This document shows positions 19,180 to 28,864 of a stretch of DNA of 64,000 nt, in pieces (within the stretch, counting starts at the first letter, position 1; each line of letters starts with the position of its first letter). The translations under genes were made by a program, and so were the position numbers. Origin of the DNA: Balneolales bacterium ANBcel1 (GTDB lineage Bacteria > Bacteroidota > Rhodothermia > Balneolales > Natronogracilivirgulaceae); NCBI GenBank assembly GCA_029688905.1, contig JARULB010000003.1, forward strand, positions 186,001 to 250,000. Reading direction: 5' to 3'. Under the pieces are notes generated by a model. That model was not told the origin of the DNA, made no database searches, and saw only the letters and a list, made by a program, of their open reading frames with translations.

Positions 19180-19302
19180 GCCCGGGATAACGACCGTGCA
19201 TTATAAACCGGATTCGGCTTTGGAACATTCATGGGACGGATTTTCGCCGCACCGCTGAATGTATTACCGGAAATGCAGCCGCTGCAAACTCCGCCGCTGC
19301 CA

Positions 19303-20850
19303 TCATTTGGACTGAAGGCGCGCCAGGGGGAGGATCATCTCCTCCATGGATGCGCCGCCGTGCTGAAACGAATCCCGGTACTTGTTCTGATACTTGTTGT
19401 AATTGGTCGGGTAGACAAAATAGTAATCTTCCTTCGCAATGATGTAGTTGGTGTTCATGTTCCCCCGGGGGAGAAAATAATCGGCGGGCTTGTCGATGTA
19501 AATGGCCGCGTCATTATCACAACGGAGGTGCCGGCCGAACTTGTATCTGAGGCTGGTGGACGTATCCCGGTCACCCAGTACTTTGGTATCCCGTAACGCC
19601 CGTATGGAGCCGTGGTCGGTTGTAATGATGATATTCACGTCCTGGTCAGACAGCTTTTTCAGCATCTGAAAAAGCGAGGAATGGGCGAACCAGGTTCGTG
19701 TGAGCTCACGAAATGCCGGAACGTCGGGAGCGATCTCCTTGAGCACCGGCGAATCGGATCGCGAGTGCACCAGGGTATCGACAAAGTTGATCACAAAAGC
19801 ACTGAACTTCGACTGCGTGTAGTTAATGATCTTGTCGGAGATTCTCTTCCCCTCGGCCGTCTGCAGAATTTTTTCGTATTTGGGCTTGAAATCTTTCTTT
19901 TTCCGCTCGAACTGCGCCGTCAGCAATTCCGCTTCATACTGGTTCAGCGATGTTTCGTTTTCATCATTGCTCATCCAGAGCTTGGGGTAGTGACGTTCGA
20001 TCTGCGATGGATAGAGTCCAGCAAAAATGGCATTTCTGGAATATGGAGTAGCAGTCGGAAGAATGGAATAGTAAAAATCGGTAGAAATATTGTAGTAGGG
20101 CGTGAGCATCTTCTCGAAAACAAGCCACTGGTCATAGCGCATGCAATCGATCAGAAAAAGAAAAGTGCTCTTTCCTTCATCGATTACAGGCATGACATAC
20201 TCCTCGATCAGGTCCGGCGAAAGCATCGGGCGGTCTTCCCTGCTGGAGCGCAGCCAGTCGTAGTACTCGTTTTCAATAAACCTGCCAAACTCCATGTTGG
20301 CCGTATCGAATTGATCTTGCAGCACCTGTTGCAGCCCCTCTTCCGAACTCTTCAGCTCCAGCTGCCAGTTAACCAGCCTGCGGTAAATCGATATCCACTC
20401 ATTCCACTCAGGCTGATCGTTGATAAGTGCCGTAATCTCGTTGAAGCTTTGGAGGTAGGTCTGCGCCGACCTTTCATCACGGATACGGTGCCTGTCCAGG
20501 ATACGCTTGACCGTAAGCAGGATCTGGTTGGGGTTGACCGGCTTGATGAGATAATCGGAAATCTTCCCGCCGATGGCATCCTCCATTATCTGCTCTTCCT
20601 CGCTTTTGGTAATCATGACCACCGGCAGACCCGGTTTCATTTTTTTCAACTCGTTCAGCGTTGTCAATCCGTCCATTCCCGGCATCTGCTCATCCAGAAA
20701 GATGATATCTATCTTCTCCTTTGAAACCAGCGAAAGGGCATCCTCCCCATTGGTTACCGGGGTCACATCATACCCCTTGTTTTTCAGAAATATGATATGG
20801 GGTTTAAGCTGTTCAATTTCATCATCTACCCACAATATGGAAACGTTCAT
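19303..20850 (-). CDS. porX: PorX-type response regulator with PglZ/alkaline-phosphatase-like domain
   Basis: PorX is the two-component regulator of type IX secretion. The 515-residue protein has an N-terminal receiver domain (acidic pair DD at 9-10, phosphoacceptor Asp53 in [13 protein letters not shown], and the Lys in YLIKPVNP). A middle helical linker and a C-terminal PglZ/alkaline-phosphatase-superfamily domain follow, with [33 protein letters not shown] and [13 protein letters not shown] carrying the metal-binding Asp/Thr/His residues. The domain order and length match PorX. It is the first gene of a set with tsaE and a small unknown. The cognate kinase PorY is not in the window. Confidence 0.95.
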   Translation of the reverse strand: MNVSILWVDDEIEQLKPHIIFLKNKGYDVTPVTNGEDALSLVSKEKIDIIFLDEQMPGMDGLTTLNELKKMKPGLPVVMITKSEEEQIMEDAIGGKISDYLIKPVNPNQILLTVKRILDRHRIRDERSAQTYLQSFNEITALINDQPEWNEWISIYRRLVNWQLELKSSEEGLQQVLQDQFDTANMEFGRFIENEYYDWLRSSREDRPMLSPDLIEEYVMPVIDEGKSTFLFLIDCMRYDQWLVFEKMLTPYYNISTDFYYSILPTATPYSRNAIFAGLYPSQIERHYPKLWMSNDENETSLNQYEAELLTAQFERKKKDFKPKYEKILQTAEGKRISDKIINYTQSKFSAFVINFVDTLVHSRSDSPVLKEIAPDVPAFRELTRTWFAHSSLFQMLKKLSDQDVNIIITTDHGSIRALRDTKVLGDRDTSTSLRYKFGRHLRCDNDAAIYIDKPADYFLPRGNMNTNYIIAKEDYYFVYPTNYNKYQNKYRDSFQHGGASMEEMILPLARLQSK

Positions 20851-21063
20851 TCCTTATGTAATGATTTTTGGTGTTTATTTTTTTGTTTATGCCGGATGTC
20901 GCGCATGAAGGCCCTGTCAATTCAGCAATAACCGTTAATATAATCTGGTTTGCCAGCGCGGAATCTTTTACCGCAAAATGCCGCAAGTAAAACACCCATC
21001 GAAACCTGCGCTATCTCTTTGAAACGCAAAAAAGGAACCGGAAGTATATTTGGCTGCCACCGG

Positions 21064-21660
21064 CTATTCGACATAGACGAGATCCCGGATCCTCTCCAAT
21101 GTAACCGGTCCGATTCCCGATACGTTCAAAAGATCCGACGGTTCGCGAAAGGGACCCTCCGACTCGCGATAGGAAATAATACGATCGGCGATGGCCGGAC
21201 CAATACCCGGCAGACTCATCAATGCTTCACGATCGGCTATCTGGATATTCACCCTGGATTCATTTGCCGAACCATCCCCCTGCGGCCTGTCACGCGTATC
21301 CGTTCCGGACTCTCTTGCAGTTTTCACCGGCGGATCACTCGTATGGCGAACTACTAACAGTGGCGACTCCGACGGATGCCACCGTCCATCCATCAGTGAA
21401 GCTGTAAAGGCCGGACGATTTCCCCCGGGACGGTAGCGCGCCAGTATGACGTCCCGCTCATCCGCCCGCACCCCGGACAAGCGATGAAATTCCTCGAGCA
21501 CCGGCTCGTAGTAGGATTCATCATATACGGTCCGGGCCGGACCAAACAGACTGAAGCCGGCCAGCAAAACACTGACGGCCATCAGACTGAGCATCACACG
21601 CCGTTCACCGGGGGTGATTTGAAGGCGCTCCATCCAGAAAAACCAGCGACGCTTGAACAT
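21064..21660 (-). CDS. comEA: ComEA-like helix-hairpin-helix protein
   Basis: This is a membrane-anchored DNA-binding protein likely involved in DNA uptake. From ATG 21660 (ATG 21696 is the alternative) it has one TM helix (VMLSLMAVSVLLAGFSLFG, about residues 22-40), a ~90-residue low-complexity linker, and a C-terminal pair of helix-hairpin-helix motifs (LMSLPGIGPAIADRIISYR; DLLNVSGIGPVTLERIRDL). This is the ComEA arrangement. Together with ComEC at 38-40.6 kb it supports a natural transformation pathway. The gene stands alone, with the prfC stop and start regions on either side. Confidence 0.85.
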   Translation of the reverse strand: MFKRRWFFWMERLQITPGERRVMLSLMAVSVLLAGFSLFGPARTVYDESYYEPVLEEFHRLSGVRADERDVILARYRPGGNRPAFTASLMDGRWHPSESPLLVVRHTSDPPVKTARESGTDTRDRPQGDGSANESRVNIQIADREALMSLPGIGPAIADRIISYRESEGPFREPSDLLNVSGIGPVTLERIRDLVYVE

Positions 21661-21774
21661 GATAAGAACGAATTGACCGGGATTGACTACCCCCATGATT
21701 CCCGAATCTGCCTCTCCTTACATCAGTCGCACAAAATGGTAACAGAATACATTGCCGTCGCCATCACGCAACGG

Positions 21775-23373
21775 TCACTTCTTGAACTGAAGCAGATTCT
21801 CCTCACCCACCGCCTCCACCGCCGAATTCAGCGCATACATGCTTTCAAACAGAACGATGGGGTTTCCGTCGATATCATATGTGGCGTTGGTGGAGTAGGA
21901 GGCTTTGAGTTTTTCAATCACTGCGGGGTTATCCGGCAGCCATCGTGCCGCCATATAGGAGGTCGGACTCAAAACAATATCGGCCTTGTACTCGGTTTTC
22001 ATCCGGTGTTCCACCACTTCGAACTGAAGGGCGCCTACCGTACCCAGCAGCAGTTCGTTACCGACTCCATCCGGCATCTCAAAAACATTCACGACTCCCT
22101 CCTCCGACAACTGTTTGAGGCCTTCGCGCAACTGCTTTCTCTTGAAGGGGTCTTTGGAGGACGCTTTCCGAAAATGTTCCGGCGAAAAGAGCGGAATCAC
22201 GTCAAAGTTTACCGGTCCGCCGGAATGCAGGGTACTGCCTATGCGGAAATCCCCCGGGTTGAATAGCGCCACGATATCGCCCGGATAGGCTGTGTCCAGC
22301 AATTTCCGTTCCTCGCCCATCAGACTGTGGGGAGTGGCCATGCGGATTTTGCGCCCGTTACCCGAGAGTGTCACCTCCATACCGCGTTCAAACACCCCAG
22401 ATGTTACCCTCATGAACGCCGTGCAATCCCGGTGTTCGGGGTTCATGTTGGCCTGCATTTTAAAGATGAATCCGGAAAAGTCCTTTTGCAGGTCGCGCAG
22501 CTCTCCGTTATCGGTTTCGTAGGGCTGCGGGGCCGGGGCGAGTTGCGAGAAGTGATCGAGAAAAAGATCCAGGCCGTAGTTGTTCAATGCCGAGCCGAAA
22601 AATACGGGTGTGACTTCACCCCTGGCAAAAGCTTCCATGTCCATGCCTCCAAAATCATCCGCGATAAGCTCGATGATCTCCCGATATTCCCCTTTTGTAC
22701 CATCGCCAAGCGTGCTCGCATCCAGCCCTTCCTCCAGGGGCAGCAGTTCGGCCTCGGCTTTCCGGGCGCCGTGCTTCATTTTCCGGTAGAGGTGAAGGTC
22801 CCGGTTAATCAGATCGTAAACCCCCTGAAACTCCGGTCCGTACCCGAGCGGCCAGGATGCCGGCACTGCAGGTATCCCAAGCTTTTCCTCGATATTGCCA
22901 AGCACTTCGAGGGGCTCCATCCCGGGACGGTCGCACTTGTTCACGAACGTGATAACCGGGGTTTTCCTGAGCCGGCAGACCTCGAACAGTTTCTCGGTCT
23001 GCTCTTCCACCCCCTTCGCGACATCAATTACCATGAGCGCGCAATCGGCGGCAATCAGTGTACGAAAGGTGTCTTCCGAGAAGTCTTTGTGACCCGGTGT
23101 ATCGAGTAGGTTATAGCGGATCCCGTCTTTTTCAAAGCGAAGCACCGATGAGGTGACCGAGATACCGCGTTCCTGCTCAATAGCCATCCAGTCGGACGCC
23201 GCGTGCCGTGCCGCCTTCCTTTGTTTGATAGAGCCGGCTTCATGGATTGCGCCGCCATACAGCAGAAGCTTTTCCGTGAGCGTCGTTTTACCGGCGTCGG
23301 GATGGGAAATTATCGCGAAAGTCCGTCTGCGCGCGACCTCGCCGGCAATGCCATTTTCTTGTCTGGGAGCCAT
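21775..23373 (-). CDS. prfC: Peptide chain release factor 3
   Basis: RF3 is the translational GTPase that recycles RF1/RF2 after termination. The 532-residue protein has G1 SHPDAGKTTLTEKLL, the GISVTSSVLRFE effector region, G3 DTPGHKDFSEDTF, and G4 NKCDRPG, followed by domain II and the RF3-specific C-terminal domain. Length and motif order fit RF3 rather than EF-G. It is divergent from the glycosyltransferase gene, separated by ~150 bp. No Shine-Dalgarno is obvious before ATG 23373. Confidence 0.97.
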   Translation of the reverse strand: MAPRQENGIAGEVARRRTFAIISHPDAGKTTLTEKLLLYGGAIHEAGSIKQRKAARHAASDWMAIEQERGISVTSSVLRFEKDGIRYNLLDTPGHKDFSEDTFRTLIAADCALMVIDVAKGVEEQTEKLFEVCRLRKTPVITFVNKCDRPGMEPLEVLGNIEEKLGIPAVPASWPLGYGPEFQGVYDLINRDLHLYRKMKHGARKAEAELLPLEEGLDASTLGDGTKGEYREIIELIADDFGGMDMEAFARGEVTPVFFGSALNNYGLDLFLDHFSQLAPAPQPYETDNGELRDLQKDFSGFIFKMQANMNPEHRDCTAFMRVTSGVFERGMEVTLSGNGRKIRMATPHSLMGEERKLLDTAYPGDIVALFNPGDFRIGSTLHSGGPVNFDVIPLFSPEHFRKASSKDPFKRKQLREGLKQLSEEGVVNVFEMPDGVGNELLLGTVGALQFEVVEHRMKTEYKADIVLSPTSYMAARWLPDNPAVIEKLKASYSTNATYDIDGNPIVLFESMYALNSAVEAVGEENLLQFKK

Positions 23374-23515
23374 AATCAGTTATTTTGTACAGCTTGGTAA
23401 TATACGAATATTCACTCTTTTTTGCCTGACGGGATTGAGACAAGCATCCTGCCGAGGCTTCCGTTCGACTACCTGCCATTATCATTGTATATTACCCCGA
23501 CACCGGAATCGAACC

Positions 23516-23521
23516 AGGAGG
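23516..23521 (+). promoter_or_regulatory. Strong ribosome binding site AGGAGG
   Basis: AGGAGG lies six bases before GTG 23528. It decides the start of the glycosyltransferase gene, because the same frame is open for another ~375 bp upstream, across the divergent prfC promoter and into prfC. Such a full consensus site is unusual in this window. Confidence 0.85.
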
Positions 23522-23527
23522 CAATCC

Positions 23528-26257
23528 GTGCGCGAGCAAGATCCCATACTGTCGGTCATCTGCATATTTCGCAACAAAAAGGAGCGGGTGGAACCCACAC
23601 TCAAAGCGCTGTACGCGCTGGAAGGCATCCCCTGTGAATTTCTTTTTATCGATGACGGATCCACGGATGGAACCAGCGATGCCATCCGATCACTGGTGGA
23701 GCACTATCAGCACAAGCAGACCTACTTTTTTGAACATGAAGCTACGCGCGGCCGCGGAAACTCCCTGAACTCGGCAATAGAAGTAGCCCGGGGCCGCCTG
23801 CTCTGGCTTCCCGAAAGCCTGCAGACAATCCACCGGAAACCGTTACAGCATGCAATGGATTTGCTTCGCGGTTCCGGCGCCCAGGTAGCTGTGGGATCCG
23901 AAGACCCGCTGCCCGAAAATGCTCTGGAATGGCTTCAACTGCTTCAAAACGACCGGCTGCCCAAAGACCGGCACTATCTGTTCGATCTCAAGAGAATCCG
24001 TCCCAACCGCACGTTTGCAGACCCGCACTGGACCACCAGGCATGCAACCGAATGGGCCATCCGGCTGCATCCCGACTCCGACCCGATCCGCGTACCCTCA
24101 TTTTGTATTGATGACGATGACCGTGAGCCGATGGATGACCGGAGCAGAAAGGAGTGTGTGCTTGCCCTGCTGCGAATCCCGGAACTCTCGCTCTCAGGTC
24201 AGGAGAAAGCCTTCCGGATGCTGAGAACGTTCGGGCATACCGATTTTGAGGAAGAGGCCGAAAGCCTGGAACCCCTGTATAATGAAGCCCAGGCCCTGTA
24301 CAAGGGAGGAAACAGTGTCGCCGCTCTCGAATTGCTGAATCGTATTCTTGCAGCTGACCCTGATCACCGCCGGGCCCGCACTTTCAAAGTGGAGATTCTC
24401 GAACGGATGCGACGCTATGTGGAAGCCGCGGAGGTAAAGCACCGGTATCCGCCGGCACGACCGGAGGCCACGCAGGATAAACGGGATGAACGTACCGGCC
24501 GTGACGACAATACGAAGGCACCGGACAAGCTTTCCGAAGATCAGGCCGGGCCGGAATCAGAAGCAGCTGATCCCACCGATTCTGCCGTTGATGCTCACGC
24601 ATCCGCTGAACGCGGCGAAGCTTCCGAAAGCGGGCAGACATCCGTTGACGCCCCCCATCCCGACGAGATCGATGGACTTTCCGACAGCGAAACATTCTCC
24701 GAGGGCGTTGAGCAATCCCATGACGACGGACCATCCGAAAACGAAGAGCCCTCTGAGGTCAGTGATGCCGACGGGACATCCGCATCCGGCAAACCTGCGG
24801 CAACCGGCGAGCCATCCGGTGCCACCGATCAGCAGGAAGCTTCCAAGCCTTCGGAACCCGGAGAACAGCCCGGGTCCGACAAACCTGGCGAACCCGGCGA
24901 AGGCGAAGATTCAACCGAAACCGAAACATCTGATGCACATAGCGGCGAGCCGGCGCCCGGAAACACCCCACGGGAGGTGGCTTCCCAGCTTCCGCTGAGC
25001 ATCATCATCCCCACGGCAACCTGCCGGCGGCCCGATCTTGAGCACTGCCTCACCTCCGTTTTCCGGTTCACATCCCGTGAAAACACCAGGGTGATTGTAA
25101 TCGACAACGGCTCTGTTGATGATACCCCGGAGTACCTCGAAGGGCTGCTTCGAAAAAACCTGCCACTCACCGTCCTGAGAAACGAACAAAATCTCGGTTT
25201 TGCCGCCGCAGTGAATCAGGGGCTTGCAAGGGCCGGCGACGGCTACACCCTGGTCATGCACAACGACGTTGTCCTGAAATCCGCACTACCCGCGCGGCTG
25301 AGCCTGCTGCTTGAGAAAAATCCCGACATCGGCCTTGTTGTGCCGGCCACCGACCACACCTGGCACCCCGAACAGAAGCACGGCGACACCACGGAAGATA
25401 AGATCGACGACCTTGCAGAAACCGACTTCGTGGATGGCTATTGCATGGCCTTCCGAAACGAGCCGGGCCTGGTCATGAGCAAGCAGTACGGACTTGCTTT
25501 CTTTGAGGATGCCGACTTTTGTTGCCGGATCCGCAAGAAAGGATACCGTATCGTCATTGCGCGCGATCAGTTTGTCCACCATACCTCGGAAACCACAACC
25601 AGGGATCTGGGTCTGATCCACTACGGCAAAGCTTACTGGCACAACGCCGCACTTTTTCACGAGGAGTGGCAGAATGCGCCGCGTTTCCCATCCGACCGAA
25701 CCGGCGACGACCCCCTCCACCAATTTGTGCTCCTCGGCAATCTCATCAATCCATTCTATCCGGAGAAACACCTGCTGGACTATTTCCAGGAGTTGTTCAC
25801 CAGTGAACAGAAAACCAGGGTTCTCCACGCGGAGTTTCCACCTGACAAACTCGGGTCCGTTATCCGGTTAATGATGGCGGCCAACCAGCGCGAAGTGCTT
25901 CGCCATCTGGAACAGCAGCTGGACGATCTCGCCCCCGATCCCGTACTCTACCACGATCTGGTCTGCTTTTACTTCGAACGTACCATCTATTCGCGATGCA
26001 AGCGGTATCTGGACCGGCTTGACGACGGAACGCTGCCGCCCGAGATGCAGATCTACCGCCTCAAGATTGCCATCGGCGAAAAGGATTATGAGCTTGCGGC
26101 CGTATTTCTGAAGGAACTGATGGATGCGTCCCCGACCCATCCGGAAGTCCTGGCATCAGCCGCTGAAATCCACCGAAGAAACGGAAACGAGGAGCAATCA
26201 GCGCAATTCATGGAGCTCGCCAGAGTTTTCGACCCCTATATATCGCATGGCCGGTAG
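23528..26257 (+). CDS. Double glycosyltransferase 2 / TPR fusion protein
   Basis: This 909-residue multidomain protein has an N-terminal GT2-like (GT-A fold) domain at about residues 8-230 (LSVICIFRNKKERVEPTLKA; FLFIDDGSTDGTSDA; a DxD-like DDDD near 200). A TPR-like stretch follows near 245-300. Then comes an acidic Ser/Pro/Glu/Gly-rich linker at about 312-484, and a second GT2 domain at 485-720 (SIIIPTATCRRPDLEHC; VIVIDNGSVDDTPEYLE; LVMHNDVVL; ED and HH motifs near AFFEDADFCCRIRKKGYR). It ends with TPR-like repeats. It probably glycosylates a surface polymer or protein. The first domain lacks an obvious C-terminal catalytic half and may be regulatory. Acceptor and donor are unknown. Confidence 0.85.
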   Translation: MREQDPILSVICIFRNKKERVEPTLKALYALEGIPCEFLFIDDGSTDGTSDAIRSLVEHYQHKQTYFFEHEATRGRGNSLNSAIEVARGRLLWLPESLQTIHRKPLQHAMDLLRGSGAQVAVGSEDPLPENALEWLQLLQNDRLPKDRHYLFDLKRIRPNRTFADPHWTTRHATEWAIRLHPDSDPIRVPSFCIDDDDREPMDDRSRKECVLALLRIPELSLSGQEKAFRMLRTFGHTDFEEEAESLEPLYNEAQALYKGGNSVAALELLNRILAADPDHRRARTFKVEILERMRRYVEAAEVKHRYPPARPEATQDKRDERTGRDDNTKAPDKLSEDQAGPESEAADPTDSAVDAHASAERGEASESGQTSVDAPHPDEIDGLSDSETFSEGVEQSHDDGPSENEEPSEVSDADGTSASGKPAATGEPSGATDQQEASKPSEPGEQPGSDKPGEPGEGEDSTETETSDAHSGEPAPGNTPREVASQLPLSIIIPTATCRRPDLEHCLTSVFRFTSRENTRVIVIDNGSVDDTPEYLEGLLRKNLPLTVLRNEQNLGFAAAVNQGLARAGDGYTLVMHNDVVLKSALPARLSLLLEKNPDIGLVVPATDHTWHPEQKHGDTTEDKIDDLAETDFVDGYCMAFRNEPGLVMSKQYGLAFFEDADFCCRIRKKGYRIVIARDQFVHHTSETTTRDLGLIHYGKAYWHNAALFHEEWQNAPRFPSDRTGDDPLHQFVLLGNLINPFYPEKHLLDYFQELFTSEQKTRVLHAEFPPDKLGSVIRLMMAANQREVLRHLEQQLDDLAPDPVLYHDLVCFYFERTIYSRCKRYLDRLDDGTLPPEMQIYRLKIAIGEKDYELAAVFLKELMDASPTHPEVLASAAEIHRRNGNEEQSAQFMELARVFDPYISHGR

Positions 26258-26311
26258 CGGGCGCCCGGCGACATCACATCAGGGAAGCTGCAGGAAGCGG
26301 TGTGGCGCAGA

Positions 26312-27199
26312 TCATGTTCGGGCCTGCATCACATAGCCGAGCAGCCTTTTGAGCCGTATCATCCGCTTTCCCTCCCCGAGCTCCTCATAGCTGATTATCA
26401 GGTTGCGCAGGGTTCTTGCCATAATCGACCAGTCGGAGGCCTTCTCAAAATGGGCGGATTCGGGTGTGATGCCGTTGTTTCTCAGAAAATAGGAGCACTG
26501 GTCAAGGGTGATGACCCGGCCGCTGTTGAACGGATCGAGCATGGTGGAGTCGTTGCCGTATTCGTACTTCACCAGAAAATGCATCGGCATATTGACACCA
26601 TACAGGGGGAAGTCAATGCGGCGGGCGATGAACAGCATCACCATGCTCAGCGATATGGGAATGCCGCGCCTGCGCTGAAGCACTTTGTGCAGAAAGGAGT
26701 TGTCCGGGTTCGCGTAGTCTTTTTTTGCGCCCTTGAAATACTCCTTGTCGAAGAAAAAGGAGACAAACGAGCGAACCTGGTCGGACGGTGAGAACTCCGA
26801 CCGGACTTCCGGTTCAAGACGGGAAGCCATTCTGTCGAGCTGGCGGCGATAGAGGTCGGTGCGCAGGGTCGGGTTGTCGAACCGGCTCAACAGAAGCTGC
26901 CCCTGTTCCAGATCCTCGTTCGATCGGATTCCTTTTTCGGCAAACTCGGCGAATTCCTGTTCCAGAGAGGGAAATGTGATATCATGAATCATCTCCGAAA
27001 GCCTCTGCCGGATGGCCGTATCGCTTGTCTCTCTCCGGATCTCATCCAGCAAAGGGACATGACTCTCCCCCAGCTGCGACAGCCGTTCTTCAACCTTCTG
27101 CTGAACAAATTGGTCGGGGTCGTCCAGCAGAGAGACCAAAGCCCGGAGTTCGCTGCGTCCGGACGAGGTTGTCGATTTATGGGTATCGGCGGATGTCAA
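26312..27199 (-). CDS. SirB1/transglutaminase-like family protein
   Basis: The 295-residue cytoplasmic protein resembles the SirB1 N-terminal/transglutaminase-like family. The N-terminal ~130 residues are helical and HEAT-like (LLDDPDQFVQQKVEERLSQL). The conserved core includes FFFDKEYFKGAKKDYANPDN, SFLHKVLQRRRGIPISLSMV and the MPMHFLVKYEY segment, all typical of this family. A classical transglutaminase Cys-His-Asp triad is not evident: the position that usually reads GxC holds GIPISL. Enzymatic activity is therefore doubtful. It is convergent with the glycosyltransferase gene and divergent from arginine deiminase. Confidence 0.82.
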   Translation of the reverse strand: MTSADTHKSTTSSGRSELRALVSLLDDPDQFVQQKVEERLSQLGESHVPLLDEIRRETSDTAIRQRLSEMIHDITFPSLEQEFAEFAEKGIRSNEDLEQGQLLLSRFDNPTLRTDLYRRQLDRMASRLEPEVRSEFSPSDQVRSFVSFFFDKEYFKGAKKDYANPDNSFLHKVLQRRRGIPISLSMVMLFIARRIDFPLYGVNMPMHFLVKYEYGNDSTMLDPFNSGRVITLDQCSYFLRNNGITPESAHFEKASDWSIMARTLRNLIISYEELGEGKRMIRLKRLLGYVMQART

Positions 27200-27416
27200 C
27201 GTAGCCCTGCATCGTTAGTGTCCGGCAGGAGCTGCAAACCGCGATCCGCATCCAGTGCCCGCGCTCTTGAGTAGCATCCTGCCATTGTACAGATGGTAAC
27301 ATAGCGCCTTCTGGAATCGTTTAAAATGATTTTGAGCTTTTGGGAACTCCCTTTACCTTTGATATTCATTCGGCAGACGGCAATAATGCCGATTCTCTCC
27401 ACTCAGGCCACGATAA

Positions 27417-28652
27417 ATGAATCTGAACGTAAACTCGGAAACAGGTCCGCTTGAGGCGGTCATAGTCCACACGCCCGGTCACGAGGTCTCACTCGTCAAC
27501 CCCGAACTGCGGGAACAGCTTCTGTTTGACGATATTATTTTTGAGGCGGATGCCCGGCAGGAGCATCTCGACATGATCGATATCTTTCGGACAGCACTCC
27601 CCGACCGTGACAAGGTGTTTGAAATCTGTGACCTGGCCCTTGTAACGCTGAAGAAAGAGGAGGCGCGCTCCTTTTTTATTGAAGAGCTGATCCGCTCCGC
27701 CCCCGGCAGCAATATCGGGCTGCTGCGCCGGCAGATGCTGGAGCTTGACGCATCCTATCTGCTGGAATTCATCGTCACGGGAACCACCCCAGGCATACCC
27801 CACGTTTCGCTGGATCCGGCCCCGAACCTGCTGTTTACCCGCGACCTGGCAGCCGTTGTGAATGACTGCATCATACTTTCAAGGGCGGCCAAGGCGGCCC
27901 GTGCCCGTGAATTCCTGCTGATGGAGACGATCGTCCGTTTCCACCCCATGCTAAAAACCCTCCGGAACAACATCATCCACATCGGCAAGCAGGACAGTGT
28001 CGAGGGCGGTGACATTCTTGTGGTCTCTCCCGAGGTGGTAATGGTCGGGATGAGTGAACGAACCACCTTCAGCGGACTGATGAGCATCACCGAACAGTTG
28101 CTTCAGCACGGCGTGAAGCATGTGGTCGCTGTCGACATCCCCAAGCAACGGTCATCCATGCACCTGGACACGATCTTCACATTCGCAAGTCCGCATGAAT
28201 GTATCGTCTTTCCTCCTGCAATTACCCACCGGACCGACAACATCTCCGTTTTTTCTTCGATCGACGGCCATATCACCGTTACCCGTAAGAAGTCGCTTCA
28301 TGACACGCTGGAAGAGTTGCTGGAACGGGAACTGACCTTCATTAACTGCGGCGGGGATAATCTCACAAATCAGTTCCGCGAACAATGGACCGACGGGGCC
28401 AATGTATTTGCCCTGGCGCCGGGAGTCATTGTCGGCTATGACCGGAACACCAACACCTTTGACGCGCTGGCGCAACATGGCTACACCATCATGGATCAGC
28501 AGTCGTTTACCCGAACCTGGCGCAATATGCCCTTCGCACCAGCGGCAGGTCAGAAAATCGCGATTACGTTCCAGGCGAATGAACTGTGCCGCGGCAGAGG
28601 AGGCGCACGCTGTATGACGCTGCCCATTTCCAGACGTGAAGAAACCATTTGA
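27417..28652 (+). CDS. arcA: Arginine deiminase
   Basis: This enzyme hydrolyses L-arginine to citrulline and ammonia. The 411-residue sequence carries the guanidino-group-modifying fold residues: NLLFTRDLAAVV (FTRDP in most homologues), HIGKQDSVEGGDILV, SMHLDTIFTF (catalytic His and Asp), and a C-terminal CRGRGGARCMTLPISR with the nucleophilic Cys (second Cys of that motif, near residue 402). Length fits bacterial ADI. The genes of the rest of the ADI pathway (ornithine carbamoyltransferase, carbamate kinase) are not nearby, so it may serve nitrogen release rather than ATP generation. That last point is inference. Confidence 0.93.
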   Translation: MNLNVNSETGPLEAVIVHTPGHEVSLVNPELREQLLFDDIIFEADARQEHLDMIDIFRTALPDRDKVFEICDLALVTLKKEEARSFFIEELIRSAPGSNIGLLRRQMLELDASYLLEFIVTGTTPGIPHVSLDPAPNLLFTRDLAAVVNDCIILSRAAKAARAREFLLMETIVRFHPMLKTLRNNIIHIGKQDSVEGGDILVVSPEVVMVGMSERTTFSGLMSITEQLLQHGVKHVVAVDIPKQRSSMHLDTIFTFASPHECIVFPPAITHRTDNISVFSSIDGHITVTRKKSLHDTLEELLERELTFINCGGDNLTNQFREQWTDGANVFALAPGVIVGYDRNTNTFDALAQHGYTIMDQQSFTRTWRNMPFAPAAGQKIAITFQANELCRGRGGARCMTLPISRREETI

Positions 28653-28864
28653 GACGGCCGGCCGTTTGCATAATGCAAGTGTCCGGACACCTGGTCCGCA
28701 CTGCTGGCTGCCATCGCGCCTTCAGCATGACCCGACCGGTAATCGTTACTGCCGGGGAGCCATCCAAAAACGAGCATCAGTCCATGTAATCAGCCTATGT
28801 ATACCTTCCACTTCCCTGCTTCAACCTATGCAAATGATCAACCGAATAAAACGGAGAGGGTTTC

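Noticed and set aside
19612-20724. Long plus-strand open frame opposite porX
   Set aside because: It is the antisense shadow of a well-matched PorX gene and shows no domain.
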